In this document: piece after piece, positions 48,560 to 57,123 of the stretch
Layout: each line of letters starts with the position of its first letter
How positions within the stretch are numbered: the stretch's first letter is position 1
Origin: a virus
Virus record (IMG/VR): IMGVR_UViG_3300009149_000011
Span: 1-64,000 of that record
DNA: 64,000 nucleotides
Strand: one strand, 5' to 3'
Notes under the pieces: generated by a model
The model's database searches: none
What the model saw: only the letters and a program-made list of their open reading frames with translations
What the model was told of the DNA's origin: nothing
Translations under genes and position numbers: made by a program

Positions 48560-48797
48560 TACCTTCGTTGTCTGTTATGGATATAAACATTTCTGATTCC
48601 ATAGCTTCAAATATTTGAGCTATTGCTGATAAAGTCAAATTCTTTTTGGCCCCAGTTTCTAGTTTAGAAATATGGGATCTTCCGACCCCAATTTTCTCAC
48701 CTAACTCTTCTTGACTCAAATCTTTAGAGAGTCTAGCTTTTTTGATTGCTTTCCCTATAAACTCTGGCGACAACTTAGATTTTTTATTTTTAGTCAT
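48525..48797 (-). CDS. XRE-family HTH regulator, 90 aa
   Basis: KKARLSKDLSQEELGEKIGV and GRSHISKLETGAKKNLTLSA form the Cro/CI-type helix-turn-helix (residues 15-70), with a short acidic tail. Likely transcriptional repressor or antitoxin-like; no toxin is adjacent. Confidence 0.85.
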   Translation of the reverse strand: MTKNKKSKLSPEFIGKAIKKARLSKDLSQEELGEKIGVGRSHISKLETGAKKNLTLSAIAQIFEAMESEMFISITDNEGNEVFSTGNKSK

Positions 48798-48801
48798 AAT
48801 T

Positions 48802-49299
48802 TTATATTAATTTTAACTCTTCCAATATCGGCATGAATCTCCAGAAGATTTTAACTTTCAATTCTGACTTGTCAACAAATCCAGCCCAATCTACTTCTCT
48901 CAAAGAGAGTTGGCTTTTTTCCCTAACCTCACTATCAATTCCGATCTCGTCTAGATCACTAATTATTACTGGGAACCATTTTACCTTCTTATATGTTCTT
49001 CGACCTTTTTTATATCGAACCTCAACCCCCTCTACCCCTATTAATTCCTTAGGCACTTTTATTCCAGTCTCTTCCCATGTTTCTCTTATAGCTGCATCTA
49101 TAGGCTCTTCTCCTTTTTCCAACTTTCCCTTTGGTAAGGAATAAGTACCTTCCCAAGATTGTTTTGTCGGATGAACAAGTAAAAGCTTTTCTTTATAGAT
49201 GATAGCTAATCCTGCTGATATTTCCATCTCACTTAATACTTTAACGTAGCAAACGGTTGCTTTGTTGCCTAATTTACAGAAAATAGTACCATTCTGCAA
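48802..49299 (-). CDS. NUDIX hydrolase, 165 aa
   Basis: Perfect Nudix box: GKLEKGEEPIDAAIRETWEE then TGI (about residues 55-78). An internal start at MEISAGLAII (49227) fits the domain better; the frame is open to 49299. Substrate unknown. Together with PARP and the LOG-like gene it could act on ADP-ribose-type compounds, which is inference. Confidence 0.85.
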   Translation of the reverse strand: MQNGTIFCKLGNKATVCYVKVLSEMEISAGLAIIYKEKLLLVHPTKQSWEGTYSLPKGKLEKGEEPIDAAIRETWEETGIKVPKELIGVEGVEVRYKKGRRTYKKVKWFPVIISDLDEIGIDSEVREKSQLSLREVDWAGFVDKSELKVKIFWRFMPILEELKLI

Positions 49300-49332
49300 G
49301 AGAAAAGCCTAACATCTGTAAAGTTGTCACTT

Positions 49333-50112
49333 TTATGACTCTAGTTGCATCATTAAATCTTCCAATTGCTGCACCATACTGATGAACTTAGGATCTCTCT
49401 TTATTGACTTATCTCTGTCATAAGGTAAATCAACTTTGATGTGATGCTTAATCTTAGCTGGAGCATTTGACATGATGTAAATTTCATCAGCTAGATATAC
49501 AGCCTCAGCTATATCATGAGTAACTAATATTACAACAGGCTCTATATCTTTCCAAATACTAACCAATAGATCTTGCATTTGAAGTCTTGTTTTTATATCT
49601 AGAGCTCCAAATGGTTCATCCATAAGAAGAATCTCTGGACTTGCCAATAAGCTTCTCGCTATAGCAACTCTTTGCAGTTGCCCTCCCGAAAGAGAAGGGT
49701 ACTGAGCATATTTATTTTCATTACCTTCCAATCCTACCAATTTAATCATCTCCTTAGCTCTCTTTATACGCTCTTCTTTACCAACGCCCTTAAGCTCCAA
49801 GCCTAAGGCTACGTTATCTAGAACAGTTCTCCATGGGAATGATGAATATTTTTGAAATACCATACCAACACCGTTTCTAGCATTTGCTGGCTCATCATTT
49901 ACTAGAACTTCTCCAGACGTTGGATCTTGTATCCCAGCTATATATCGAAGCAATGTAGATTTACCGCAACCAGAAGGCCCTAATATGGCTTTAAATATAC
50001 CTTTGCCATTTACTTTGTTGGCTGAGAAGTTTAAATCCTTTATAATAGTTTTTTCTTTTCCATTAATACCTGGATAAACTTGAGTGATGTTTTTTAAATC
50101 TATTTTTGTCAT
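49333..50112 (-). CDS. ABC transporter ATPase, NitT/TauT type, 259 aa
   Basis: Walker A GPSGCGKST (about 43-51), Q-loop FQKYSSFPWRTVLDNVALG, signature LSGGQLQRVAIARS, Walker B ILLMDEPFGALD and switch His in VTHDIAEAV. Family exports none and imports nitrate, sulfonate, cyanate or similar small anions. ATGA overlap with the permease. Confidence 0.92.
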   Translation of the reverse strand: MTKIDLKNITQVYPGINGKEKTIIKDLNFSANKVNGKGIFKAILGPSGCGKSTLLRYIAGIQDPTSGEVLVNDEPANARNGVGMVFQKYSSFPWRTVLDNVALGLELKGVGKEERIKRAKEMIKLVGLEGNENKYAQYPSLSGGQLQRVAIARSLLASPEILLMDEPFGALDIKTRLQMQDLLVSIWKDIEPVVILVTHDIAEAVYLADEIYIMSNAPAKIKHHIKVDLPYDRDKSIKRDPKFISMVQQLEDLMMQLES

Positions 50113-50912
50113 TTGTTTACGTATTTATGTGGAAATATAGCTCTGTCCAATGCTTTAAATAGCAAATCTTGTAACACGCCAATTAATACAATTACAACAA
50201 GAAGGGCAAACACTTTATCAATCCTACTTTGTCTAGCTGCAGTGAACACCATAGCCCCTATACCTTCCGTCTTATTTAACATCTCAGCAACAATTATGTA
50301 TGTCCAAGAAATAGCCACTATAACTCTAATATCGTCAGATAACTTACTAATAACGGCGGGAATAAACACTTTAACAATTATTTGCCACTTACTAGCTCCT
50401 AATGTTTTAGCCGTCTGAACATATACTTTAAGGACCTCATCTATTCTTTGAACCACTATAGGTAATAGATATACAAATATACCAAAAGCTAAGAAATTAA
50501 TCTTCATATTATCTTCTATACCGAACCAAGCTATGAACAATCCAGTAACCGCAGTTAGGGGTATGAATCTAGCCGCATCAACATATTGAGAAAATAGAGA
50601 TCTGAAGAATGGGAACAATCCAATAATAAACCCTATAGGCAGCGCATACAAGATGGCTTTGAAATACCCCCAATAATTAAGTTTAATTGAATATATTGCA
50701 TTCTTAACTAGAAAATCTTTAAAATGCAACTCCTTGAAAGATCCTAAAACGTTTCCAGGATGAGGAAGCAGCGATGGTTCAACCCATTCATTTGCGGCAA
50801 TTGTGTACCATATTAACATGATTACAAAAACACCGCCCAATCCGATTATCATAGAAGTCCTTTTTTCAATAGAACCTCTTAACTCAAACCATCCACTAAA
50901 GAATTTTTTCAT
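50109..50912 (-). CDS. ABC transporter permease, NitT/TauT type, 267 aa
   Basis: Five to six transmembrane helices with the cytoplasmic EAA loop at about 165-185 (VYVQTAKTLGASKWQIIVKV, the EAA...G consensus). Pairs with the ATPase downstream. A terminator at 50939-50971 separates it from the binding protein gene, so expression ratios may differ. Confidence 0.88.
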   Translation of the reverse strand: MKKFFSGWFELRGSIEKRTSMIIGLGGVFVIMLIWYTIAANEWVEPSLLPHPGNVLGSFKELHFKDFLVKNAIYSIKLNYWGYFKAILYALPIGFIIGLFPFFRSLFSQYVDAARFIPLTAVTGLFIAWFGIEDNMKINFLAFGIFVYLLPIVVQRIDEVLKVYVQTAKTLGASKWQIIVKVFIPAVISKLSDDIRVIVAISWTYIIVAEMLNKTEGIGAMVFTAARQSRIDKVFALLVVIVLIGVLQDLLFKALDRAIFPHKYVNK

Positions 50913-50938
50913 GATTGTTTTGTTTTAAATTTAAAGTA

Positions 50939-50971
50939 AAAAAAAGGGAAGCTATTGACTTCCCTTTTTAA
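50939..50971 (-). terminator. intrinsic terminator between binding protein and permease
   Basis: AAAGGGAAG and CTTCCCTTT form a 9-bp stem, loop of about 7 nt, followed by TTTTTT on the minus strand. Placed 5 nt after the 50976 stop. Confidence 0.85.
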
Positions 50972-50975
50972 TTTT

Positions 50976-52508
50976 TTAGTTTTCAATTAACTCAAAGTCT
51001 GTTCTCCTATTTTTAGACCTACCTTTTGAGGTAGAGTTGTCAGCTACAGGTTTATCTGGACCGTTACCTACAACTACGAACCTATTTGGATCAAATCCAT
51101 GTTCTGAAGCCAAGTAGTCAGCAACCGCTTGAGCTCTTTGTTTAGATATTCTCTTATTAGTAGATAAGCTTCCTGTGTTATCAGTGTTACCTTGAATTCT
51201 AATACGAGCGTTACCGAAACTCTTAGCTATTTCCAAAAACTGTAAGTCAATTATATATTTAGAATTCTCATCTAACTTATAAGCTCCAGTGGGGAATGTA
51301 ATAGTTACTTGTTTAGTTGAAATTGCTTCTTTAGTTATTAGAGCCGCAGTAGGCGCTTCGAAAGTTACCCCTCCTTCAGCATCATTTTCAGAACCACTTA
51401 ATGAAACGCTGCTTACAATTTCCTTGGTAGATACAGATCTCCAATTAGGAACTGTGCTAACAAAACCTAACTGGCTATATTTGTTACCCATATTTCTATA
51501 AAGATCTTCACCAGTAACCCCTCTATAAGAACCATCAAGTCCAAAGAAAGCTTGATTATCTCCCAGCGTTGCTAATCTTACATTATTAATAGCTGAGTAG
51601 CAGAAATTATAATCCATACCTAATCCTTTTTGAAGGATTTGAGCTGCTTCTTTCTTAGCTGATTCAGTTGTATTAATTGCGGCAGAACCTTTCATCCAAC
51701 CTTCAAACAATTGCGTCAACTCTTTATTATTATTATCTATGAAATCTTGCTTAGCAAAGAATACATCAGCGATAATATTAGAAGCCGTTTTAGTAGACTG
51801 TAATACCTTAGAGCCTTTTACGTTATCAACACAGTCAGCATCGTCTGGAGACCACACTACAGCCCCATCTACACTGCCAGATTTAAACATAGACGCGGCA
51901 TCAATTGCACTAGCTACCTCTATAATATTTACATCAGATGTTTTTAGATTACTAGTTTCAAGTAAATTGATTAAGAAAGAGTGAGACGGAGTCATATAAG
52001 CTACCGCAATTTTCTTTCCTTTTAAATCAGATACATTACCAATACCTCTTCGAACTACTATAGCATCTCCTCCACGGGACCAATCTGCCTGGAATACAAT
52101 CTTAGGATCAAACTCCTTAAGAGCATCAGCTTCAGTAGGGAAGGCATCAACTGTTGCCCATAATAAATCCACATCTCCTGATTTCCAAGCTTCTCTTGAG
52201 GCAACGAAGTCATCTAAAACTTTGAACTCTACTAGGAATCCGTAGTCTTTATAAAATTTAGAGGCAGTGTTAGCTTCAAAGCCTTTATTCCAAAACTGGC
52301 CTCCAGCATATCCACCCCAAGTCACTACTCCGACTTTAATGGTTTTTGTATCTTCAGATACGTCTGCAGCTTCTGCAGTTTGTTTATTTTCTTCAGGTGT
52401 TGGAATCACGCTATCTAGCGCTCCAGTGAAGTGAAGAGCCGCATAGATACCCCCGAACACGAGAGTAAATATAAAGATCTTAGCAAATGGTGTCATTGAT
52501 TTCCACAT
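50976..52508 (-). CDS. ABC substrate-binding protein fused to OmpA peptidoglycan-binding domain, 510 aa
   Basis: One transmembrane anchor (residues 9-29, IFIFTLVFGGIYAALHF), then a periplasmic binding domain of the NMT1/TauA/SsuA type (KTIKVGVVTWGGYAGGQFWN, WKSGDVDLLWATVDAFPTEA, DLKGKKIAVAYMTPSHSFLI, VDGAVVWSPDDADCVD). The end is an OmpA domain: RIRIQGNTDNTGS, NKRISKQRAQAVADYL, KGRSKNRRTDFEL (Asp and Arg that bind meso-DAP). The fusion would fix the receptor to the cell wall. Ligand unknown. Confidence 0.85.
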   Translation of the reverse strand: MWKSMTPFAKIFIFTLVFGGIYAALHFTGALDSVIPTPEENKQTAEAADVSEDTKTIKVGVVTWGGYAGGQFWNKGFEANTASKFYKDYGFLVEFKVLDDFVASREAWKSGDVDLLWATVDAFPTEADALKEFDPKIVFQADWSRGGDAIVVRRGIGNVSDLKGKKIAVAYMTPSHSFLINLLETSNLKTSDVNIIEVASAIDAASMFKSGSVDGAVVWSPDDADCVDNVKGSKVLQSTKTASNIIADVFFAKQDFIDNNNKELTQLFEGWMKGSAAINTTESAKKEAAQILQKGLGMDYNFCYSAINNVRLATLGDNQAFFGLDGSYRGVTGEDLYRNMGNKYSQLGFVSTVPNWRSVSTKEIVSSVSLSGSENDAEGGVTFEAPTAALITKEAISTKQVTITFPTGAYKLDENSKYIIDLQFLEIAKSFGNARIRIQGNTDNTGSLSTNKRISKQRAQAVADYLASEHGFDPNRFVVVGNGPDKPVADNSTSKGRSKNRRTDFELIEN

Positions 52509-52539
52509 AATTAATTAAATTTAAAGTTATACGTTTATT

Positions 52540-53577
52540 TTACAAGAATTTATCGTAACCTGTTTGATTACCCTTTTTTGACCTAGATGCTGGTAAAGCA
52601 ATCTTTTGTTTAGTTCCAACCTTAGCTTGTGAGCTATTAAGACTGTCTATTATAGAGTAGTCAGTACCCTCTTCTAAAAGAATGGTGTTAATTTTATTAT
52701 CCCATTCTTCAAGCATTTTTTCCCCCCTGGCTTCGAATACTCCATTTTGGATATCCATGTTTTCCATAAAAGATTGAGATTGCTCCATAAAACTATCCAT
52801 CTCACCAAGTTTCATTCCGATGTCATCTACCACATATTCCATTGCTTGGTCGAATAACATCTTCTTGTCATTATCACCCGCTATAATGGATTTAGCTGAC
52901 TTCATTACACTGTGACTTTTAAGGACAGCTTCTCGCTCAATTTTCATATGCTTAACTTTATCATCAGTATCTTCGATCATAAAATTAGAAGCTTTGTGCA
53001 TTTTCTTAATAACTTCCTCAAGAATACCCATTGTTCTATATAGGTTAATCAATTTCTGATTAGTAGCTTCAGAACGAGCGGCTTTGTTAGAGTATAAAGT
53101 AACGCTAGCCTTACTCTTACCTTGAGATTGAGCAGATTTAGCTTTCTCAATATTCTCTTTCATTTCTTGAGTATTGTTATCTATCTGTCGTTTAACCTTA
53201 CCTCTTTGGCCAGATAATTGAGTTATTTGTTCAGACATCTTATGACTCTTCTTATGAAGATCTTCTACATATGTTTCCAATATACCAATAGGGTCTATTT
53301 GAATAAAGGCCGCAGTCATTTTACGCATAGCCAGTTTGTAGAAATACCATAAAAGAGTTCTAAATCTTTTATCGGTTGCCAATACAAAGATAACTCCAAG
53401 GCCAGCAATTAAAGCTAAAGCCGTATAGATGTTAGTAAGTAAAGTTATTAAAAAAGGAAGTATATGATACAATCCTATACCCGCGCCTACTATGATAGCA
53501 GCCATGACTATCATACCTGGCGTACCTTCGGGTCTTTGCCAAAATGTTTTTATTGGCTTATTTCCTCCGTTTTCCAT
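52540..53577 (-). CDS. membrane-anchored PspA-like coiled-coil protein, 345 aa
   Basis: Two or three transmembrane helices (about 20-70: MIVMAAIIVGAGIGLYHILP, NIYTALALIAGLGVIFVLAT), then about 220 residues of coiled coil (KKSHKMSEQITQLSGQRGKV, with Gln/Lys heptads) as in PspA/IM30 and ESCRT-III relatives. Basic tail. Likely a membrane-stress or remodelling partner of the neighbouring binding protein, by context. Confidence 0.6.
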   Translation of the reverse strand: MENGGNKPIKTFWQRPEGTPGMIVMAAIIVGAGIGLYHILPFLITLLTNIYTALALIAGLGVIFVLATDKRFRTLLWYFYKLAMRKMTAAFIQIDPIGILETYVEDLHKKSHKMSEQITQLSGQRGKVKRQIDNNTQEMKENIEKAKSAQSQGKSKASVTLYSNKAARSEATNQKLINLYRTMGILEEVIKKMHKASNFMIEDTDDKVKHMKIEREAVLKSHSVMKSAKSIIAGDNDKKMLFDQAMEYVVDDIGMKLGEMDSFMEQSQSFMENMDIQNGVFEARGEKMLEEWDNKINTILLEEGTDYSIIDSLNSSQAKVGTKQKIALPASRSKKGNQTGYDKFL

Positions 53578-54269
53578 TATGCGTTTTCTTTAGTAGTTGA
53601 AAGATACTTTTCAATATTAGCTTTATCTTCCTCAAGCTCTTGTCTAAGAGTATCAGCCGTAGCAATAAAGTTTGTTACGCTTGATGTTATGTTATCGCCT
53701 TCTGTGATGATTTCAGAATCAAGCTCTTTGTTCCTAGCACTTAACTCTTGAATTTCTTCAGTTAACTTCTGAATTTGAGCCGACTTAACCTCAATAGAGG
53801 AAGTATTAGCTTCTTTCTCTTGCTCTCTTGATCCAACTTGACTATTTCTCTTTGAATCAGCCGCAGATTGGAAAGTCACCTTTTCCGAGTCTAACTTGGA
53901 TATATAAGAATTGATTGCTGATAAAAGCGACTCTTGAGTTAACCCTTGCGAAGTTTGAAGTGTAATAAACGCGGTTTGAAACTTAGCCGAATCAGGAATG
54001 TTTACTGCACTCAAATTATCTAGCGCTGCAGAGAATGATTCCAACCCTTTATCTGGAACTGAAGAAACAAGAACACCTTGTAAGTGGTCATAAATCTCTT
54101 TATTGAAAACCCCTTCTTCTGGAGCCCCTTGAACACCAGCCTCAGTAAATGAAAAGTTGAATTCAGCTTTCTCGCCATTTTCAAGCTCCACCTCTTCGGT
54201 CACTTTTTCTTTTGCTTCTACTTCTGAATCAGTTTCAGATTCTTTGAAGAATAATCCTTTTAATCCCAT
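53577..54269 (-). CDS. acidic coiled-coil protein, 230 aa
   Basis: Acidic amino half, then long helices (SAQIQKLTEEIQELSARNKE, DTLRQELEEDKANIEKYLST). Starts MGLKGLFFKESETDSEVEAK. No membrane segment. Overlaps the PspA-like gene by one base, so probably its cytoplasmic partner or a scaffold. Confidence 0.6.
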   Translation of the reverse strand: MGLKGLFFKESETDSEVEAKEKVTEEVELENGEKAEFNFSFTEAGVQGAPEEGVFNKEIYDHLQGVLVSSVPDKGLESFSAALDNLSAVNIPDSAKFQTAFITLQTSQGLTQESLLSAINSYISKLDSEKVTFQSAADSKRNSQVGSREQEKEANTSSIEVKSAQIQKLTEEIQELSARNKELDSEIITEGDNITSSVTNFIATADTLRQELEEDKANIEKYLSTTKENA

Positions 54270-54333
54270 TTGCTTTTTTTAGTTATAATATGTTAACGAA
54301 CAAAACTTGATAATGTTTCCAAAACGGAAATGT

Positions 54334-54804
54334 TTATTTACTAAGTTTAGGTATTAGATAATCTAATACTGCTTTATGATTTGGAAACTTTTCTGTTTTA
54401 TAGTGGATTAACTCCCCCGTGAAGTCTTTCCAAGTATCTGCGTGATCATCTATAAGATAATCTCCTATATTCAATTCTTTATAGCAACTTAAAATTAATC
54501 TTTCAACATAGCTTGAGCCAAAATGTTTTTGGATCCACATAGCCTTTGCCGTAAAACACCAAAGGTTTCTTGGAGAAGGTTTAGATAAGAACAACGCAAG
54601 AACACCTGGCTGCCTATCTACTTCCAAAAACGCTTCTATCGCCCCATCTATAGGCTCTAAATTTTCAAAGAATCCAAACTGACTCTGAGGCCAAGCAATG
54701 CCTGGCTCCTCTCGTAATGCTGCTGAGCTGGCTCCAGTGAAGTCGGCCATAACATCATCCATGTCGAAATATACTATCTTACGATTTTTGCTTTCTTTTG
54801 TCAT
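54334..54804 (-). CDS. 5'-(deoxy)ribonucleotidase-like HAD phosphatase, 156 aa
   Basis: IVYFDMDDVMADFTG is HAD motif I with DxDxV plus the NT5C signature DMDDV; FLSKPSP fits motif II (Ser) and IDDHADTWKDF motif IV (DD). Removes phosphate from (deoxy)nucleotides; phages use such enzymes in nucleotide economy. Family members are 160-200 aa, so full length. Confidence 0.75.
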   Translation of the reverse strand: MTKESKNRKIVYFDMDDVMADFTGASSAALREEPGIAWPQSQFGFFENLEPIDGAIEAFLEVDRQPGVLALFLSKPSPRNLWCFTAKAMWIQKHFGSSYVERLILSCYKELNIGDYLIDDHADTWKDFTGELIHYKTEKFPNHKAVLDYLIPKLSK

Positions 54805-54880
54805 CTTTTTCTCGCCATTTTACTAGCTCTTTTTGAAGCTTTTCTTCTGCAAAGTCTAAAGGTATGTTTTTTCTTTGCAT
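54779..54880 (-). CDS. possible small basic protein, 33 aa
   Basis: MQRKNIPLDFAEEKLQKELV continues with KWREKDDKRKQKS. It overlaps the nucleotidase start by 26 nt in another frame. Supported only by ATG, charge bias and position. Confidence 0.3.
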   Translation of the reverse strand: MQRKNIPLDFAEEKLQKELVKWREKDDKRKQKS

Positions 54881-54927
54881 TTTTTTAATAAAACCTTGAC
54901 TTTATGTCTATTTTTATATCAAACATA

Positions 54928-55812
54928 TTACTTCAAGCTTATGTGTTTGGTCCAAAACTCAACAGACTCTCTATACTTATCCTCATCTATAGGTTCTCCA
55001 TTTCCACCGTACTCTTTACCTGCAGCATTACGCAACATAGTAATAGGTTTCATAGGCTCTTGTTCCTCGGCGTTGTGAGCTAATATAGCTACAACACACC
55101 AATCGGCATCAAGATTAGCGCTAGAATTATTACTTATTAAATCTCTTACGTTGATGTGGTCTGGAAAATTGTAGCCATCCAAGCTCAATTGTTCAGCAAC
55201 TGATTTAGCTGCAAACTTCTCTTTCTCTCTATAGGCTGAAGCTTTATCATACTCAGCGTCTTTAGCTGCTTTATTTTTTAAAGTTTTAATATCTCCTATA
55301 GCCCCTAGTCTAGAGCACACTATATCAAAAGCTTCATCTTTTTTTACTTGACCTAGCTCAGAATAATCAATCAACTCTTTCGCAACTTGAGAAGCATTCT
55401 CTTTGATCACCTGCTCTTTTGAATAAAGGACAATTGTTAAATTATTAGCAACAGGCTTTAGATGATCTAATCTCTTTGGCAATTCAAGCCATTCAGATAA
55501 AACTGGAAGCTCACTATTTGTTCTTGCTGAATATCCAGATCTAACAAAAGGGTAATAAGCTGGAGACAGCTCAACAACAGATAACTTAGCATTGGTGAAG
55601 TTTTCAAATGTAATTAAACGAGAAAATTCATAATCTCCTTTTCTTACATTTTTAACTCTAGTGTGTTCAGCATCATCTTGAATTTCCAAATTCATATTAA
55701 CACCTTCAATGAACGATTCATACGTTCTATCCGTAATCTTCGTTCCTCCAAATCCTGGATCGAAATGCCTTTTGGCAAAATCGGTCATGCATATACTTTG
55801 TACGTCTTTCAT
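54928..55812 (-). CDS. DUF3228-like protein, 294 aa
   Basis: The last third (WCVVAILAHNAEEQEPMKPI, then TMLRNAAGKEYGGNGEPID and VEFWTKHISLK) matches the EPM.P.TM.RN...GG......FW..H ending of the DUF3228 family. Earlier TRVKNVRKGDYEFSRLITFE and SWELPVLSEW-like strands also fit. No activity known. Confidence 0.6.
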   Translation of the reverse strand: MKDVQSICMTDFAKRHFDPGFGGTKITDRTYESFIEGVNMNLEIQDDAEHTRVKNVRKGDYEFSRLITFENFTNAKLSVVELSPAYYPFVRSGYSARTNSELPVLSEWLELPKRLDHLKPVANNLTIVLYSKEQVIKENASQVAKELIDYSELGQVKKDEAFDIVCSRLGAIGDIKTLKNKAAKDAEYDKASAYREKEKFAAKSVAEQLSLDGYNFPDHINVRDLISNNSSANLDADWCVVAILAHNAEEQEPMKPITMLRNAAGKEYGGNGEPIDEDKYRESVEFWTKHISLK

Positions 55813-55824
55813 AATTTCGGCAAT

Positions 55825-56325
55825 TTAATGAGAATAAGTGATTACACCAAATTTAATTTCCACTTCTTTATAGAAATCTTTCAAAGCGGATATCTCGTTA
55901 GAGTACTCCACTTCAAATTCTTGCTTTGATTTTTCTATGTGATGAAACTCTATCTCAGTAGTATATTGCTCACCTCTACCTGAGTCTGATGTTGATATGG
56001 TTCCCTTGCCTCCATTAGGCATAAGAATTGTGTAACCTGTCTTTTGGTCTATATATTCAGGCTGAAAGAAAGCGTCCTCGTTTAAGTTTTCAGGCTCATT
56101 AAGCTCTCTATACAAATCATGCCAACCACAAAACGTTTCAGGAACCTCAATAGTTTCAGTCAACCTTTCTACTGGATCTCCAGTATCTGGATCAAACTTA
56201 ACTTTTTTCTTGAATATTTTATTAGTCTTTTGATTTTTATATATCATCTTTATCTCTTTCTTAATAATGACTTTATTCTTAACAAGTAGATAAGACCCTA
56301 CTACTGTTGTTGTATCTATTCCCAT
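55825..56325 (-). CDS. hypothetical protein, 166 aa (or 140 aa from an internal ATG)
   Basis: Beta-rich with FDPDTGDPVERLTETIEVPE and EYTTEIEFHHIEKSKQEFEV-like strands. A second ATG (MIYKNQKTNKIFKKKV) lies 26 codons in. No family recognised. Confidence 0.5.
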   Translation of the reverse strand: MGIDTTTVVGSYLLVKNKVIIKKEIKMIYKNQKTNKIFKKKVKFDPDTGDPVERLTETIEVPETFCGWHDLYRELNEPENLNEDAFFQPEYIDQKTGYTILMPNGGKGTISTSDSGRGEQYTTEIEFHHIEKSKQEFEVEYSNEISALKDFYKEVEIKFGVITYSH

Positions 56326-56385
56326 ATTTTCTATTCGTTTTATATTATAACGAAAAAAATGGATAAATGTTTCTATAATGGCAAC

Positions 56386-56418
56386 AAAAAACCGAAAGGT
56401 TTCCCTATCGGCTTTTGT
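56386..56418 (-). terminator. intrinsic terminator of the tmRNA/tRNA unit
   Basis: Minus strand CCGATAGG-GAAA-CCTTTCGG (one mismatch) followed by TTTTTTG, just after the 56426 tRNA. Confidence 0.75.
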
Positions 56419-56425
56419 TTCAAGT

Positions 56426-56510
56426 TGCGGTGGGTAGGATTCGAACCTACGTTCTCTTTCGAGTTAGAGCTTATGAGACTCCGCTGGTACCAGACTCCAG
56501 TCGACCCCGC
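56426..56510 (-). tRNA. tRNA with CAT anticodon and long variable arm
   Basis: fMet-like beginning (GCGGGGT), anticodon stem GGAGT/GCTCT, loop CTCATAA (CAT), then a 15-nt variable region with hairpin CTC-GAAA-GAG, T arm GTAGG-TTCGAAT-CCTAC. The acceptor 3' strand CCACCGC leaves two mismatches. A CAT tRNA with a class II arm is unusual. Confidence 0.7.
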
Positions 56511-56544
56511 GATATACCTTCAAGATTGATATTCATCTAATTGT

Positions 56545-56628
56545 AGCGGGAGAAGGACTCGAACCTCCGCAAGCGCCTACGCGTCTCTGGGTTATGAGCC
56601 CAGCGTGTTACCAATTACACCACCCCGC
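56545..56628 (-). tRNA. tRNA with CAT anticodon and long variable region
   Basis: Acceptor GCGGGGT/CTCCCGC, D arm GGTGTAATTGGTAACAC, anticodon stem CTGGG/CCCAG, loop CTCATAA (CAT), 18-nt variable region, T arm GGAGG-TTCGAGT-CCTTC. Met, initiator or Ile2 cannot be told apart. Confidence 0.75.
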
Positions 56629-56744
56629 AATATATGCTTTGTATCTCATGGGTCAGGATGAACCTGTCTCATGTGATATGAATACCAATAAAATTTTTCG
56701 AATGTTTGAGTTTCTCTACGGAAATCGCTTGTGTCGTTTTGTTG

Positions 56745-57112
56745 TTTAGTTTAAAGACCTGAGAGGAGGCTCCGCCTCCCCTAAAGTCTCGAATTCTTTT
56801 AATTGAATGAATGCTGATTAGGCAGCCATTGCAAGAGATTCTGTGTTTACGTTTATTTCGCCGTTTACTTGTTTTGATCTAACTCTTTTCACTCCGTTCA
56901 TCATGACCAGTCAAGTGCCAGTTAATCCCCATTTAAACTCTTTACCTTAAAGTTTGATTTCTCAGGGACAATAAGGAATCAGATAACTGTTTCCATGTCA
57001 TAGTTACGTTTCCGAAGAAAGAGGCTTTACTAGACCTAGTGGAGAATTGGGGAGTTGAACCCCAGTCCTGTGAAACTTCTCGAAACAAATACGAACGAGT
57101 AGCGATCCTGTA
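56745..57112 (-). ncRNA. ssrA: tmRNA, apparently circularly permuted
   Basis: Tag frame at 56862-56821: GGC resume codon then G-E-I-N-V-N-T-E-S-L-A-M-A-A and TAA; the ending LAMAA is a typical degron and GE.N is Bacteroidota-like. The T arm/acceptor end (TGGGG-TTCAACT-CCCCA-ATTCTCC, 57064-57041) lies upstream of the tag, while the tRNA-like 5' end GGGGATTAACTGG (56930-56918) follows it, the order of permuted genes. GGGGA pairs with TCTCC, and GAAC-G-GAGTG (56899-56890) with TACTCGTTC (57101-57093). Exact ends unknown. Confidence 0.75.
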
Positions 57113-57123
57113 TAAATACAAAA

